Positions 17,502 through 26,199 of a stretch of DNA of 38,794 nt are shown piece by piece. A program made the translations under genes and the position numbers. The notes under the pieces were generated by a model. That model did no database searches, had not been told where the DNA came from, and saw only the letters and a list, made by a program, of their open reading frames with translations. The DNA lies in contig CAKUDE010000021.1 of the NCBI GenBank assembly GCA_934645175.1, positions 1 to 38,794 on the forward strand, in the 5' to 3' direction. The stretch comes from an uncultured Oscillospiraceae bacterium (GTDB lineage Bacteria; Bacillota; Clostridia; Oscillospirales; Oscillospiraceae). Each line of letters begins with the position of its first letter. Within the stretch, counting starts at the first letter, position 1.

Positions 17502-18719
17502 TCATTCCGCCGACAGCGCGACCGCGCGGCGCAGAATACTGTACGCCGGCACCTGCTGTGAAAGCGGCATCGTAAAAATCGACTGCGGCGTGCGCGGTTC
17601 GTGCAGCGGCACACCATCCACGTCGCGCATTCCTTGTGCCGTCAGGGCGAAGGGGCGCAGATTCGGTCCGACCAGCTCCAACTCATCACCCTCGGCAAAT
17701 TTATTGCGCAGGCTGAACGTCGCAAGCCCCGATTCGTCACACTTCGTCACAACGGCGCAAATCTGCCAGTCGCGGAGGTAGCGCGCACTTTCGGTATACT
17801 GTCCCGGCTGCCCGAAATAAAACCCCGTGGAATAGCGGCGATGGGAAACGTGCTCGACCTCGTCGCGCCAAACCGGATCCGCCGGCCGTCCCGCCGCTAT
17901 ATCGTCGATCACATGGCGATAAGCCCCGGTGATGATCGCAGCATAGTAGGCAGACTTTGCGCGTCCTTCGATCTTCAGGCAGCTCACTCCGGCCTCGCTC
18001 AGCTCACGGATATGGTCGATCATGCACATATCGCGGGAATTCAGAATGTAAGTCCCCTTTTCATCTTCAAAAACGGGAAAGTATTCGCCCGGACGTTTTT
18101 CCTCCATCAGTGCATACTGATAGCGGCACGGCTGTGCGCATGCACCGCGATTGCTGTCACGGCCGGTCATGTAGTTTGACAGCAGACAGCGGCCGGAGTA
18201 GGAAACGCACATTGCGCCATGCGCAAAGGTTTCCAGCTCCAGAGATGCGGGCGTATGTGCGCGGATCGAGGCGATCTCGTCCAGCGATAGCTCGCGTGCA
18301 AGCACCACACGCTGCGCACCCAGCTCGTGCCAGGCGTTTGCACAGGCATAATTGGCAATGCTCACCTGTGTGGAAATATGATACTGACAATGCGGCGCAT
18401 AGCGCTGCGCCGCGCGGAGTACGCCAAGGTCGGCAACGATCAGAGCATCGACACCGCAGGCATCCAGCCGCTCCAGATGCGCCGGAAGCGATGTAAGCTC
18501 ATCGTTTCTGGGCATGGTATTTACCGTCACATGGACACGCACACCGTTTTCGTGCGCAAATTGCACCGCCTGCGGCAGCTCCTCTGCGGTAAAATTTCCC
18601 GCAAAGGAGCGCATTCCGAAGCTCGTACCTGCCAGGTAAACGGCGTCGGCGCCGTAGCGCACGGCCATTTGCAGCCGTTCCATATCCCCCGCCGGGGACA
18701 ACAGCTCCGGCTTACGCAT
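17502..18719 (-). CDS. Peptidase U32-family protein, probably TrhP-type tRNA hydroxylation protein
   Basis: A 405-residue U32-family protein. Despite the family name, characterised members act in RNA modification; the closest in Bacillus are YrrN/YrrO (TrhP1/TrhP2), which make 5-hydroxyuridine at the wobble position of tRNAs using prephenate. The family N-terminus (PELLSPAGD) and the Cys cluster Cys171, Cys178, Cys194 and Cys198 that can hold an iron-sulfur cluster are visible. In Bacillus yrrO lies downstream of yrrL (mltG), and here too mltG is directly upstream, which supports the TrhP assignment; trmR and the second TrhP are missing. The ATG at 18719 overlaps the mltG stop by eight bases (ATGCGTAA), with AGGAG inside mltG. 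RlhA-type rRNA hydroxylation is the alternative. Confidence 0.85.
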   Translation of the reverse strand: MRKPELLSPAGDMERLQMAVRYGADAVYLAGTSFGMRSFAGNFTAEELPQAVQFAHENGVRVHVTVNTMPRNDELTSLPAHLERLDACGVDALIVADLGVLRAAQRYAPHCQYHISTQVSIANYACANAWHELGAQRVVLARELSLDEIASIRAHTPASLELETFAHGAMCVSYSGRCLLSNYMTGRDSNRGACAQPCRYQYALMEEKRPGEYFPVFEDEKGTYILNSRDMCMIDHIRELSEAGVSCLKIEGRAKSAYYAAIITGAYRHVIDDIAAGRPADPVWRDEVEHVSHRRYSTGFYFGQPGQYTESARYLRDWQICAVVTKCDESGLATFSLRNKFAEGDELELVGPNLRPFALTAQGMRDVDGVPLHEPRTPQSIFTMPLSQQVPAYSILRRAVALSAE

Positions 18720-20145
18720 TGTTCTGCTCCTGAAGGAACTTCTGGTGCTCGGTGTAGGTCTTGGAGAAATGATGCATTCCGGTGGAGCGGTCAAGCGCAT
18801 AGTAGTAGTAGCCGGTATCCGTCGGCCGCAGCGCGGCGGCGATGCTCGTCAGGCCGGGATTGGCAATGGGACCGGCGGGCAGGCCCGGGTTTTTGTATGT
18901 GTTATAGGGGCTGTCGATCTCCAGATCCTCCAACGTAAGGGCGCGATTCACGCCGCCCAGCGCATAAACGATGGTCGCGTCGATCTGAAGCATCGGGAAG
19001 TCGCCGGGGCGGGTCAGGCGGTTGTAGATGACGGAGGCGATATAGCCGCTTTCCGTCGCTCCCGCGGTTTCCTTTTCAATCATCGATGCAACGGTAATCA
19101 GCTCATAGACGGTAAACTTGTGCGCTTCGATATATTCCTCGTCATAGCCGCGGTCGCTGAGCCGCGACGCGAGCTTTTCGTTGAGTTGTTCAAGCTGCTT
19201 CCGGGCATTGTCGCCAAACTTGCGGCGGAAGTTCACAAGGAACTTACCGAGCACGCGAGCCGCATCGTCACGCTCATAGAAGTCATAGGTGTCCGGGAAA
19301 AGGAAGCCCTCCAGGCGGTTTGCGGCACCGTAGGGAATCCCCTCAAGGAACCAGTAGTCAAACTCATGCTCCGCCGCGGCCTTTTCAAGCTCGGCAACGG
19401 TGCAGACGCCCTTTTCCTCCATCAGTCGGAAGATCTGCGCACAGGTATAGCCCTCCGGCACCGCCACGCGGATCGTCTGGCGGTTGGCGCTCGTTTCGCG
19501 CATTCCGCTGACAAGCGCGTGATAGTCGTAATTATAACTCAGCGTATAGGTGCCGGGGTGGATTTTTTCCTCGGAGCTGGTAAATTTACAGTACAGGCGG
19601 AACAGCCATGGGTATTTGATGAAGCCCTTTTCCGCCAGCATTTCCGAAACGGACGTCACATCATCGCTTTCTGAAATCACAACGGTCTGCATCTCCGAAG
19701 AGCGCCCAAATGCAAGCACATCCTTGGCGCATTCCCAGCCGCCGTAGCCGAGGCCGACGGCAATCAGCCCAACGATCACGACATAGAGAATGACTTTTAC
19801 AAAAAGCGGCATAATTCGGCGCTTACGCATCAGCTTTGGCGCCTGAAGCTCCGGCAGCGGATCATCATATTCTTCCTCCTCGTCCGGTTCATCCGAGCGG
19901 GCGCTCTGCCCGTTCGTGCGATACTCGCCGTAATCGGCAAAGGCATCTCCGAAATCCGGTGTAAAATCCTCCGAGCGCTCCACGCTGGGGTATCCCGTTT
20001 CCAGCGTTGTGTCATGCGGCAGCCGCTTCGGCTCGTCCTGTTTCGGCTCCGGTTTCTTCTCGATCATATTCAGCTCCCGCTTTAGCTGCTCGATGAGCTC
20101 ATCGTCGTTCATCGGCTCATGCTTACGGGTCTTATCATCATTCAT
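18712..20145 (-). CDS. mltG: Endolytic transglycosylase MltG
   Basis: MltG cuts nascent peptidoglycan strands at the membrane and ends their elongation. The 477-residue protein has an acidic cytoplasmic tail of about 110 residues, one TM helix at about 112-134, and an extracytoplasmic YceG domain. The catalytic motif EKET is at 357-360, followed by ASVIYNRL (370-377), MLQIDATIVYALG and the family signature SPYNTYKNPGLPAGPIANPG. The ATG overlaps the stop of the DJ-1 gene (ATGA) and its ribosome binding site GGGAGG lies within that gene. In the operon it is followed by a TrhP-like gene, as in Bacillus. Confidence 0.93.
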   Translation of the reverse strand: MNDDKTRKHEPMNDDELIEQLKRELNMIEKKPEPKQDEPKRLPHDTTLETGYPSVERSEDFTPDFGDAFADYGEYRTNGQSARSDEPDEEEEYDDPLPELQAPKLMRKRRIMPLFVKVILYVVIVGLIAVGLGYGGWECAKDVLAFGRSSEMQTVVISESDDVTSVSEMLAEKGFIKYPWLFRLYCKFTSSEEKIHPGTYTLSYNYDYHALVSGMRETSANRQTIRVAVPEGYTCAQIFRLMEEKGVCTVAELEKAAAEHEFDYWFLEGIPYGAANRLEGFLFPDTYDFYERDDAARVLGKFLVNFRRKFGDNARKQLEQLNEKLASRLSDRGYDEEYIEAHKFTVYELITVASMIEKETAGATESGYIASVIYNRLTRPGDFPMLQIDATIVYALGGVNRALTLEDLEIDSPYNTYKNPGLPAGPIANPGLTSIAAALRPTDTGYYYYALDRSTGMHHFSKTYTEHQKFLQEQNNA

Positions 20146-20693
20146 CGTAAACCTCCCGGATATACAATACTTTCACGGACCTCGTTTGCCGTCTGTTCTC
20201 CGCGCAGCAGACGCAGCAGCTCCAGCGCAAAATCAAACGCAGTCCCGGCGGCACGTCCGGTAACGATTCTCCCGTCCGTCACGAAGGGCTTTGCCTCACA
20301 CGTCGCTCCACGGAGCTCAGGCTCCATACCGGGATAGACGGTGGCACGCCGTCCCTCCAGCAAGCCGAGCGCAGACAGAACCGTCGGCGCCGCGCAGATG
20401 GCGGCAACATAGCCGCCGCAGGCATGAACCCGGCGGACCGTTTCCAGAAGGTGCGGGCAGCCTGCGATGGAGTGTACACCGCCCAGCCCGCCGGGCAATA
20501 CGATCATTTCCGTCTGTCGAACGTCGATCTGCTCAACCGTGCAGTCAGCGCTGATCGTAATACCGCGTGCGCCGCAGATCTGCCTGCCGCCGATACCGGC
20601 AAAGCGTGCATCCACACCTCCGCGCCGCAGCACGGTACAGGGAATTGTCGCCTCGCATTCCTCAAATCCGTTCCCCAAAACAATGTAGACCAT
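20142..20693 (-). CDS. DJ-1/PfpI-family protein
   Basis: A 183-residue protein of the DJ-1/PfpI/ThiJ superfamily. The nucleophile-elbow cysteine is Cys100 in AAICAAPTVL and the partner glutamate is likely Glu14 in FEECEAT, the same spacing as in DJ-1 and YajL (GAEEMET). Proposed roles of bacterial members include protection against reactive carbonyls; the substrate here is unknown. The gene follows tmk with no gap (stop TGA directly followed by ATG) and overlaps mltG by four bases, so it is translated as part of this operon. Confidence 0.9.
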   Translation of the reverse strand: MVYIVLGNGFEECEATIPCTVLRRGGVDARFAGIGGRQICGARGITISADCTVEQIDVRQTEMIVLPGGLGGVHSIAGCPHLLETVRRVHACGGYVAAICAAPTVLSALGLLEGRRATVYPGMEPELRGATCEAKPFVTDGRIVTGRAAGTAFDFALELLRLLRGEQTANEVRESIVYPGGLR

Positions 20694-21365
20694 TCAGTTT
20701 TCCTCCAGACAGGCCGCAATAAGACCATAAATCTCGTTGTGGATCTCCTCAATGGAGCGCATCTTCCCGCCGGCTGCACAGTGAACGACCGTCCAGCCAT
20801 AGAAGTTCGCCGCCTGAAGACCTGTTTCGCGGCAGCGGCGCAGATAATCCATATTCTGCTCATGAATATCCGCGTGCGTATGCGTCAGCTCCTCACGGTG
20901 GCGGAGCATCTGCCCCGTCAACTCCGTCGGTACGTCCATGTATAGGACGAGATCGGGCTTCGGCAGTTCCATGCAGCGGTATTCCAGGTCATAGAGCCAC
21001 CGGAAAAAGCTCTCGCGCTTTTCCGGTGGTTCTTTGGATGCCTGATGTACCGCATTGGATGTCGTATATCGATCGGAAAGCAACAGGCCGCCGTCAAGGT
21101 AATAACCGCGCCAGACCTTGCGATAGGACGCAAAGCGATCTACCGCATAGAATGTTGAGGCGGCGTATGCGTTAACGTCCGACGGCCGCTCGCCGAATTC
21201 GCCGCCCAAATACATCCGTATGAGCGAAGAGGATGGCTCGGAGTACTGCGGAAATACGATTGTCCGAAAATCAACGCCCTCATTTTTCAGCCGCTGTGTC
21301 ATCAGTCGGAATTGCGTAGATTTACCGGAGCCGTCCGTCCCTTCAAACACAATGAGCTTTCCCAT
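20694..21365 (-). CDS. tmk: Thymidylate kinase-like protein
   Basis: A 223-residue P-loop kinase that should convert dTMP to dTDP. The P-loop GTDGSGKST is at residues 9-17, followed by FPQYSEPSSSLIRMYLGGE (base- and sugar-binding region) and LLLSDRYTTSNAVHQ, the DR(Y/H) motif of thymidylate kinases. It has fairly divergent central and lid regions (FFRWLYDLEY, RHREEL) and may be one of two tmk paralogues in this kind of organism. The start at 21365 follows AAAGGAGCG and lies one base after the tagA stop; the longer frame to 21407 runs into tagA. Confidence 0.85.
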   Translation of the reverse strand: MGKLIVFEGTDGSGKSTQFRLMTQRLKNEGVDFRTIVFPQYSEPSSSLIRMYLGGEFGERPSDVNAYAASTFYAVDRFASYRKVWRGYYLDGGLLLSDRYTTSNAVHQASKEPPEKRESFFRWLYDLEYRCMELPKPDLVLYMDVPTELTGQMLRHREELTHTHADIHEQNMDYLRRCRETGLQAANFYGWTVVHCAAGGKMRSIEEIHNEIYGLIAACLEEN

Positions 21366-21366
21366 G

Positions 21367-22089
21367 TCAGCGCTCCTTTCTCCGGCTGCGAAGCGCAGCG
21401 AAAACATACTTCGGAAGCCGCAGCATTCTCTTAAAGCGTCTGGGCTCCTTAATCAGTCGATATAGCCATTCAAGCTGCAGGCGGATCATCCATTTCGGCG
21501 CGCGCCGAACCGTTCCTGCGATAGAATCGAGCGTCCCTCCCAGGCCGACCATCAGCGTCACACCGCCTTCGCCGCAGTGCGCCCGCATAAACCGCTCCTG
21601 TTTTGGCGAACCGAGGCACACGAAGAGAACATCCGCCTTCGCCGCACTCACGGCAGCCATTGCGGCCGCTTCATCCTGAAAATAGCCGTCGGCGATGCCG
21701 CAGATTTCCAGCTTCGGGTGCTTCTCCAGCATTTTTTTCGCCGCAAGCTCACCGATACCGGGCTTGCCGCCGAGAAGGTACAGGCGGTATCCCTCCTGCT
21801 CCAGAACCTCCAGAAGGTTCTGCGCAAAATCGACGCCGGCGACCTTCTGCCTGAGCGGCGTTTTGACGATCTTTCCGGCAAGAACGACGCCCGCGCCGTC
21901 CGGGAGAGTCAGCGCCGCACCGTTCAGCAGCTCCCGAAAATCCTCGTCGTGCAGCGCCTCATAGGCCATTTCCGCATTGGGAGTAACGCAATAGACGGGT
22001 CTTTTCCGCGCGAGCAGCTCCCGCGCAAGCGCCACCGCCTCCTGCGGTGTGACATTATCATATCGGACGCCGAGGATTTGTGTCTTCAT
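21367..22089 (-). CDS. WecG/TagA/CpsF-family glycosyltransferase
   Basis: A 240-residue GT26-family enzyme. TagA adds N-acetylmannosamine to undecaprenyl-linked GlcNAc in wall teichoic acid synthesis; other members add related sugars to lipid-linked glycans. Family motifs visible: VTPNAEM (35-41), LPDGAGVV (62-69, with the catalytic Asp64) and CLGSPKQERF. The basic C-terminus (LPKYVFAALRSRRKER) fits the membrane-anchoring tail of TagA. It heads the operon tagA-tmk-DJ-1-mltG-U32 and has its own promoter; a GGGAGGG ribosome binding site precedes the ATG. No other teichoic acid genes are seen nearby, so the exact glycan is uncertain. Confidence 0.9.
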   Translation of the reverse strand: MKTQILGVRYDNVTPQEAVALARELLARKRPVYCVTPNAEMAYEALHDEDFRELLNGAALTLPDGAGVVLAGKIVKTPLRQKVAGVDFAQNLLEVLEQEGYRLYLLGGKPGIGELAAKKMLEKHPKLEICGIADGYFQDEAAAMAAVSAAKADVLFVCLGSPKQERFMRAHCGEGGVTLMVGLGGTLDSIAGTVRRAPKWMIRLQLEWLYRLIKEPRRFKRMLRLPKYVFAALRSRRKER

Positions 22090-22121
22090 TTGTCGAGCCC
22101 TCCCGTTTGCAGCGTGCTTTT

Positions 22122-22150
22122 ATTTTACCACATTTTTTCTGTTTTGTCTA
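22122..22150 (-). promoter_or_regulatory. Sigma-A promoter of the tagA-mltG operon
   Basis: On the minus strand TAGACA (22145-22150), 17-bp spacer, TAAAAT (22122-22127), 33 bases before the start codon. Confidence 0.7.
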
Positions 22151-22170
22151 CGGCGACGCCTCAATATTTC

Positions 22171-22197
22171 ACCTTTGGTGCGGCGCGGCATACTATG
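22171..22197 (+). promoter_or_regulatory. Possible sigma-K promoter of the Cys-rich protein gene
   Basis: CATACTATG at 22189-22197 fits the CATAnnnTA -10 of mother-cell sigma-K (one mismatch at the end), with an AC dinucleotide at 22171-22172, 16 bases upstream, as the -35. The -10 also matches sigma-E well (CATACAHT, seven of eight), but no sigma-E -35 is at the right distance. Confidence 0.4.
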
Positions 22198-22243
22198 GTC
22201 ATGAAGCATCCTTTTGCTTAAAGACTCATCAGGAGGGTTTTCT

Positions 22244-23059
22244 ATGGCAGACAACACCCGTAAGCCTGTTGACGGACCGGGAAGGTCCGTCTGCATACAC
22301 ACGATGCAGATCGTCGACAGTTGCCTTGATAAGGACTGTGTCGAGGATCTCCGTGTCTATCTGACCGAATCTTCACAGGAAACACTTGACAATTCAACCG
22401 GCGCCAAAACGCGCTGCGCCGAGCTGCTGTATTCGGCCATTGAAGTCGAAGCGCTGAGCTATAAATCCGGTCACTATGCCGTGGACATCACATTCTACTA
22501 TCGAATCCTCGGCGATGCGCTTTTCGGCGGCACCCGGCCGACAACGATCACCGGTCTTGCGGTCTTTGCAAAGCGTGTCGTACTCTACGGCGGCAAGAGC
22601 TGCGCCAAAATCTACCGCAGTACAGACGCGCAGCCCGTTCTCCCGGAGCTGGCGGCGGGGAGCAAGCCGGTGGCCGTAGTTGAAGCGCTCGACCCGATGG
22701 TTCTGTCGGCCAAGGTGCGAGAGTTGGGCGACGGCAGCAAGGAGGATACCCTGCTCACAAACATCCCGTCCTTCATTTCCGACTCCTTCGGAGAACAACT
22801 CGTGCTCACCGGCGACAGCCGGCGGCTGTATGTTACCATCGGACAGTTCTCTACCGTGCGCCTGGAACGTGAAACGCAGCTTACCATCCCGGTGTGCGAA
22901 TACTGCGCGCCGACGCGCGAATGCTGCGACGAAGAATGCTGCGAGGAGGATCCCTGCGACCTGTTCAGCCGCATCGACTTCCCGATGCAGGCATTCTTCC
23001 CGGAAAGCGGCGCTTCCGGGAACTGTGACGGGAGCTGCAGCTGCTGCACAGGGAAATAA
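22244..23059 (+). CDS. Conserved clostridial protein with Cys-rich tail, possible spore-surface protein
   Basis: The 271-residue product begins MADNTRKPVDGPGRSVCIHT and contains a long beta-rich domain (VDSCLDKDCVEDLRVYLT, then ITFYYRILGD and ITGLAVFAKRVVLYGG) that I associate with a hypothetical protein family in gut clostridia; no enzyme motif is seen. From about residue 217 it has three Cys groups: CEYC, CCDEECCEEDPC and GNCDGSCSCC at the very end. There is no signal peptide or TM helix. Cys-rich ends, the sigma-K-like promoter and the single-gene layout suggest a late mother-cell, possibly coat-crosslinking, protein; this is inference. AGGAGGG precedes the ATG at 22244, and a strong terminator follows. 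Confidence 0.7.
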   Translation: MADNTRKPVDGPGRSVCIHTMQIVDSCLDKDCVEDLRVYLTESSQETLDNSTGAKTRCAELLYSAIEVEALSYKSGHYAVDITFYYRILGDALFGGTRPTTITGLAVFAKRVVLYGGKSCAKIYRSTDAQPVLPELAAGSKPVAVVEALDPMVLSAKVRELGDGSKEDTLLTNIPSFISDSFGEQLVLTGDSRRLYVTIGQFSTVRLERETQLTIPVCEYCAPTRECCDEECCEEDPCDLFSRIDFPMQAFFPESGASGNCDGSCSCCTGK

Positions 23060-23088
23060 GCCCGATTTTTACCGGTGCCGTATAAAAC

Positions 23089-23127
23089 GCCCCGGTGCAG
23101 GTCAGTCGGCCTGCACCGGGGCTGTTC
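23089..23127. terminator. Strong hairpin terminator
   Basis: A perfect 13-bp stem (GCCCCGGTGCAGG, 23089-23101, with 23110-23122; 8-nt loop) follows the Cys-rich protein gene, with TGTTCT after it on the plus strand and CGTTTTAT on the minus strand. It probably serves both convergent genes; 23123-23232 holds nothing else that I can see. Confidence 0.7.
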
Positions 23128-23232
23128 TCTGCCCGGCCTACAACGGAAACGCACGATGAAGCCTATTCCAACGGCTTGTCACACACGTCTGCCATGCCGC
23201 CGCATAAGCAAACGATCGTTTTCGTCCTGCCG

Positions 23233-24024
23233 CTATTGCTGAACCTTGACGACAGGTACTGCCAGAGGGATACCCTCCTGTTCAAACACGGTCTTGACGG
23301 CCTTGTTTACATCAAACAATACGTCCCAATAATCCGCACAGGTCGTCCAAAGCACCAGGTCATACTGCACCGCACCGTTTTCATAACCGAGAATCCGGAC
23401 AACAGGCTCCGGTTCCGGCAGACGCTTTTCCTGCTCCGCGATGCGCAGCAGAGCCTGCGTGACCTTCTGCTGCGGTACGTCAAAGGGGATACTGAGCTTC
23501 AAATCCAGCCGGCGATTGCCGTCAGCCGGGTAGTTGCACACACGCGAGGAAGCGGCATCGCTGTTCGGAATGAAAATCCTGCGGCCGTCGGCGGTGACAA
23601 TGTGCGTATAATTCAGATTGATTTCCTGGACGGTCCCCTCGTCGGAGCCGAATTCAATGTAATCGCCCACATGGAACGGATGCGTGGCAATCAGCGTAAT
23701 GCCCCCGGCGATGTTGCCGAGCGTCTGCTGCACGGCCAGCGTCACGGCCAGAGAGCCGACGCTTAGAACGGCAACCAGCGAGCTGACATCCACGCCGATG
23801 CTGCCGAGTGCGATCAGAAAAACAATGCCGTACAGAAGTACACGCAGAGTGGTCTTCAAAATTCCGAAGGCGGTCTTATCCACTCTGGAACGCGAGAGTG
23901 CACGGTCGACCCCCTTCATTGCAACACGCACCAGCACGGCTCCGACAAGGACGATCCCAAGCGCAGGCAAAATGCGGTCCAGTGTCAGCGAGGAAAGAAA
24001 CTTCCAAACATCTTCCCAGTTCAT
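23233..24024 (-). CDS. mscS: Small-conductance mechanosensitive channel (MscS family)
   Basis: A 263-residue MscS-type channel that opens under membrane tension and releases solutes during osmotic downshock. Three TM helices are seen at about 16-37, 60-80 and 82-113; the third has the Gly/Ala-rich pore pattern (GSLAVTLAVQQTLGNIAGGI). The cytoplasmic beta domain carries PFHVGDYIEFG and EGTVQEINLNYTHIVTADGR, close to E. coli MscS. The ATG overlaps the ftsH stop (ATGA), so it is translated together with ftsH. Length is near that of E. coli MscS (286 residues). Confidence 0.93.
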   Translation of the reverse strand: MNWEDVWKFLSSLTLDRILPALGIVLVGAVLVRVAMKGVDRALSRSRVDKTAFGILKTTLRVLLYGIVFLIALGSIGVDVSSLVAVLSVGSLAVTLAVQQTLGNIAGGITLIATHPFHVGDYIEFGSDEGTVQEINLNYTHIVTADGRRIFIPNSDAASSRVCNYPADGNRRLDLKLSIPFDVPQQKVTQALLRIAEQEKRLPEPEPVVRILGYENGAVQYDLVLWTTCADYWDVLFDVNKAVKTVFEQEGIPLAVPVVKVQQ

Positions 24025-25907
24025 TCGCTCTCACTCTCCTGCGTCTGCTCGGTTTTTTTATCCTCCGCATTCACATAGCGCATCAGCTCGTCGCCTGTAA
24101 TCGTTTCCTTCTGAAGCAGATACAGCGAGACGTCGTCAAGAAGCGCACGGTGCTCGTTCAGAAGATTTTTTGCGGCGTCATACGCGTCGTTCAGGAGCTT
24201 ACGCACCTCGCGGTCGGCTTCGGCCGCAGTGTTCTGTGCGCAGTCCATATGGGTGCTTCCGCCGAGATACTCGTTCTGCGATGCGGCAAGCGCCATCAGG
24301 CCGACGCCCTCGCTCATGCCGTACTGCGTAACCATTTTTCGTGCCAGCTCCGTGGCGCGCTGAATGTCGTTTGCCGCACCGGTTGTCTGAATTCCGAACA
24401 CGGTCTGCTCTGCGGCGCGGCCGCCGAGCAGTGTACGCAGTTCGATGAGCAGCTCCTCGCGCGAGCTGAGATACTTCTCCTCCTCCGGCATCTGCATGGT
24501 ATAGCCGAGCGCACCGGAGGTGTGCGGAACGATGGTAATTTTGGAAACGGGCTGTGCGTGCTTCTCCAGCGCGGCAACAAGCGCATGACCGCACTCATGA
24601 TATGCCACAATACGCTTTTCAATGTCCGTCAGGACGGTGCCCTTTTTCTCGGTACCGGCAATGACGGTCTCAAAGGACACAAGGAGATCCTCCTGATTGA
24701 CAAGCTGGCGTCCCTTTCGCACGGCGCGCAGTGCGGCTTCATTGACCAGATTGGCAAGGTCGGCGCCGACGGCGCCAGCCGTCGCCTGCGCGAGCTTACG
24801 AAGATCGACATCTTCCGAAAGTCGGATATTGCGTGTATGAACCAGGAGCGTCTGATAGCGCCCCTCAAGGTTCGGACGATCAACCACAATGCGGCGGTCA
24901 AAGCGTCCGGCGCGCAGAAGCGCAGGGTCAAGAACCTCGGGACGGTTCGTTGCGGCAAGGATTACAACGCCCTTCGACGAGTCGAAGCCGTCGATCTCCG
25001 CCAGAAGCTGATTCAGCGTCTGATCCATGCCGTTGCCGAAACGGGAATCACGCGTATGGCCGACCGCATCAATCTCGTCGATGAAAATAATCGCCGGAGC
25101 CACCTTGGATGCCTCGTGGAACAGGTCGCGCACGCGGCTTGCGCCGACGCCGACAAACATCTCCTCAAAATCCGAGCCGGAAATGGAGAAGAACGGGACG
25201 TGCGCCTCGCCGGCGACCGCCTTGGCAAGCAGGGTCTTGCCGGTACCGGGAGATCCGACCAGCAATGCGCCCTTCGGAAGCTTTGCGCCGATGGCGGTGT
25301 ATTTTTTCGGGTTGTTCAAAAAGTCGATAATCTCCAGCAGCGATTCCTTGGCTTCATCCTGCCCGGCCACGTCACGGAAGGTTACGCCGGTCTCCTTTTC
25401 CATGTAGACCTTGGCAGTGCTCTTGCCCATCGCGCCGATACCGCCCATACCGCCGCCGGATTTGGCAGCCATACGCATAATGAACAGGAAGCCCAGCACA
25501 AGCAGCGCGGGCATCAATACCCACGACAGCAGCGTTGTGAAGATGTTTTCCTCCACAATCAGCTTGTCGAATTCCACACCGTTTTTATAGAGCGTATCAA
25601 CAAGATCCTGCGGCATATCCGTGAACACCCGGCCGGTATAGTAGGTCTTCTGCTGCGAGCGCGGAAGCTCCTTTGTGCCGCGAAGCTGGAACAGAATCCG
25701 GTCGGACTGGATCTCAACGGCCTCAATATTGTCCTTGTTTACCTGATCCAGAAAGACATTGTAGGAAACCTTCGTCCCGCTGGAAAAAAGGAGCTGACCC
25801 AACATCATTCCGACCAGGACAATCGCAGCGATTACCACCCAGAAGCTGGAGGAAGGGCGGGTTTCGTTATTTTTTTCCGGACGTTTTCCGTTTTGCTGAT
25901 TGGCCAT
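24021..25907 (-). CDS. ftsH: ATP-dependent zinc metalloprotease FtsH
   Basis: A 628-residue membrane AAA+ protease. It has two TM helices (about 21-41 and 123-147), an intervening extracytoplasmic domain, Walker A GSPGTGKT (218-225), Walker B IIFIDEID (273-280), second region of homology [21 protein letters not shown], and the zinc motif HECGH (437-441), with the third ligand likely the Asp of [10 protein letters not shown]. It degrades damaged or unassembled membrane proteins and short-lived regulators. One oddity: between Walker B and the NQLL helix most FtsH proteins have a GLGGGHDEREQT-type loop; here it is [22 protein letters not shown] before the ATG at 25907 fixes the start over the longer frame to 25934. 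It forms an operon with mscS. Confidence 0.95.
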   Translation of the reverse strand: MANQQNGKRPEKNNETRPSSSFWVVIAAIVLVGMMLGQLLFSSGTKVSYNVFLDQVNKDNIEAVEIQSDRILFQLRGTKELPRSQQKTYYTGRVFTDMPQDLVDTLYKNGVEFDKLIVEENIFTTLLSWVLMPALLVLGFLFIMRMAAKSGGGMGGIGAMGKSTAKVYMEKETGVTFRDVAGQDEAKESLLEIIDFLNNPKKYTAIGAKLPKGALLVGSPGTGKTLLAKAVAGEAHVPFFSISGSDFEEMFVGVGASRVRDLFHEASKVAPAIIFIDEIDAVGHTRDSRFGNGMDQTLNQLLAEIDGFDSSKGVVILAATNRPEVLDPALLRAGRFDRRIVVDRPNLEGRYQTLLVHTRNIRLSEDVDLRKLAQATAGAVGADLANLVNEAALRAVRKGRQLVNQEDLLVSFETVIAGTEKKGTVLTDIEKRIVAYHECGHALVAALEKHAQPVSKITIVPHTSGALGYTMQMPEEEKYLSSREELLIELRTLLGGRAAEQTVFGIQTTGAANDIQRATELARKMVTQYGMSEGVGLMALAASQNEYLGGSTHMDCAQNTAAEADREVRKLLNDAYDAAKNLLNEHRALLDDVSLYLLQKETITGDELMRYVNAEDKKTEQTQESESE

Positions 25908-25965
25908 ACGTTTTACCTCCTGAATGAGCGGCATAAACGCTCAGATTTACCCTTAAAACGTGGAA

Positions 25966-25994
25966 ATCATAGCACGTTCTCCGCCCTTTTACAA
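25966..25994 (-). promoter_or_regulatory. Sigma-A promoter of ftsH-mscS
   Basis: On the minus strand TTGTAA (25989-25994), 17-bp spacer, TATGAT (25966-25971), about 59 bases before the start codon. Confidence 0.6.
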
Positions 25995-26072
25995 TAAAAT
26001 CTCCAAAATACGCTGTAAACTTTTTATGAATTTGTGGAGCGGCGCACGCTCTGCACGCCGTATCGGAAAACA

Positions 26073-26138
26073 GGCAAGCCCGACGGTGCGGTCGCACCGT
26101 CGGGCTTGCCGCTCGGAAATGCGCTCCGTCGCGCATTT
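26073..26138. repeat. Adjacent long and short inverted repeats, REP/MITE-like
   Basis: An 18-bp perfect inverted repeat (26073-26090 with 26093-26110, only GT between) is followed six bases later by an 8-bp one (AAATGCGC at 26117-26124 with GCGCATTT at 26131-26138). There is no T-run after either on the minus strand, so they are not a normal terminator for the gene ending at 26200. G+C-rich paired hairpins between genes look like a dispersed intergenic repeat, but only one copy is in this window. Confidence 0.5.
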
Positions 26139-26199
26139 GGAAGCCGCTGCAAAAAAAATCGTAAATACTTGCCAAAAGTGCCCGAATTTGTTATACTCT

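Noticed and set aside
20515..20523. Further TGTCGAA Spo0A-type site
   Set aside because: Lies within the DJ-1 coding region away from any promoter; expected by chance in a window of this size.
23808..25997. 729-codon plus-strand frame opposite ftsH and mscS
   Set aside because: Antisense shadow of two certain genes; composition rich in Gln, Arg and His as expected of reversed coding; no ribosome binding site.
26073..26110. Terminator for the TIGR00300 gene
   Set aside because: No T-run follows on the minus strand and the hairpin starts 90 bases after the stop codon; I list it as a repeat instead.
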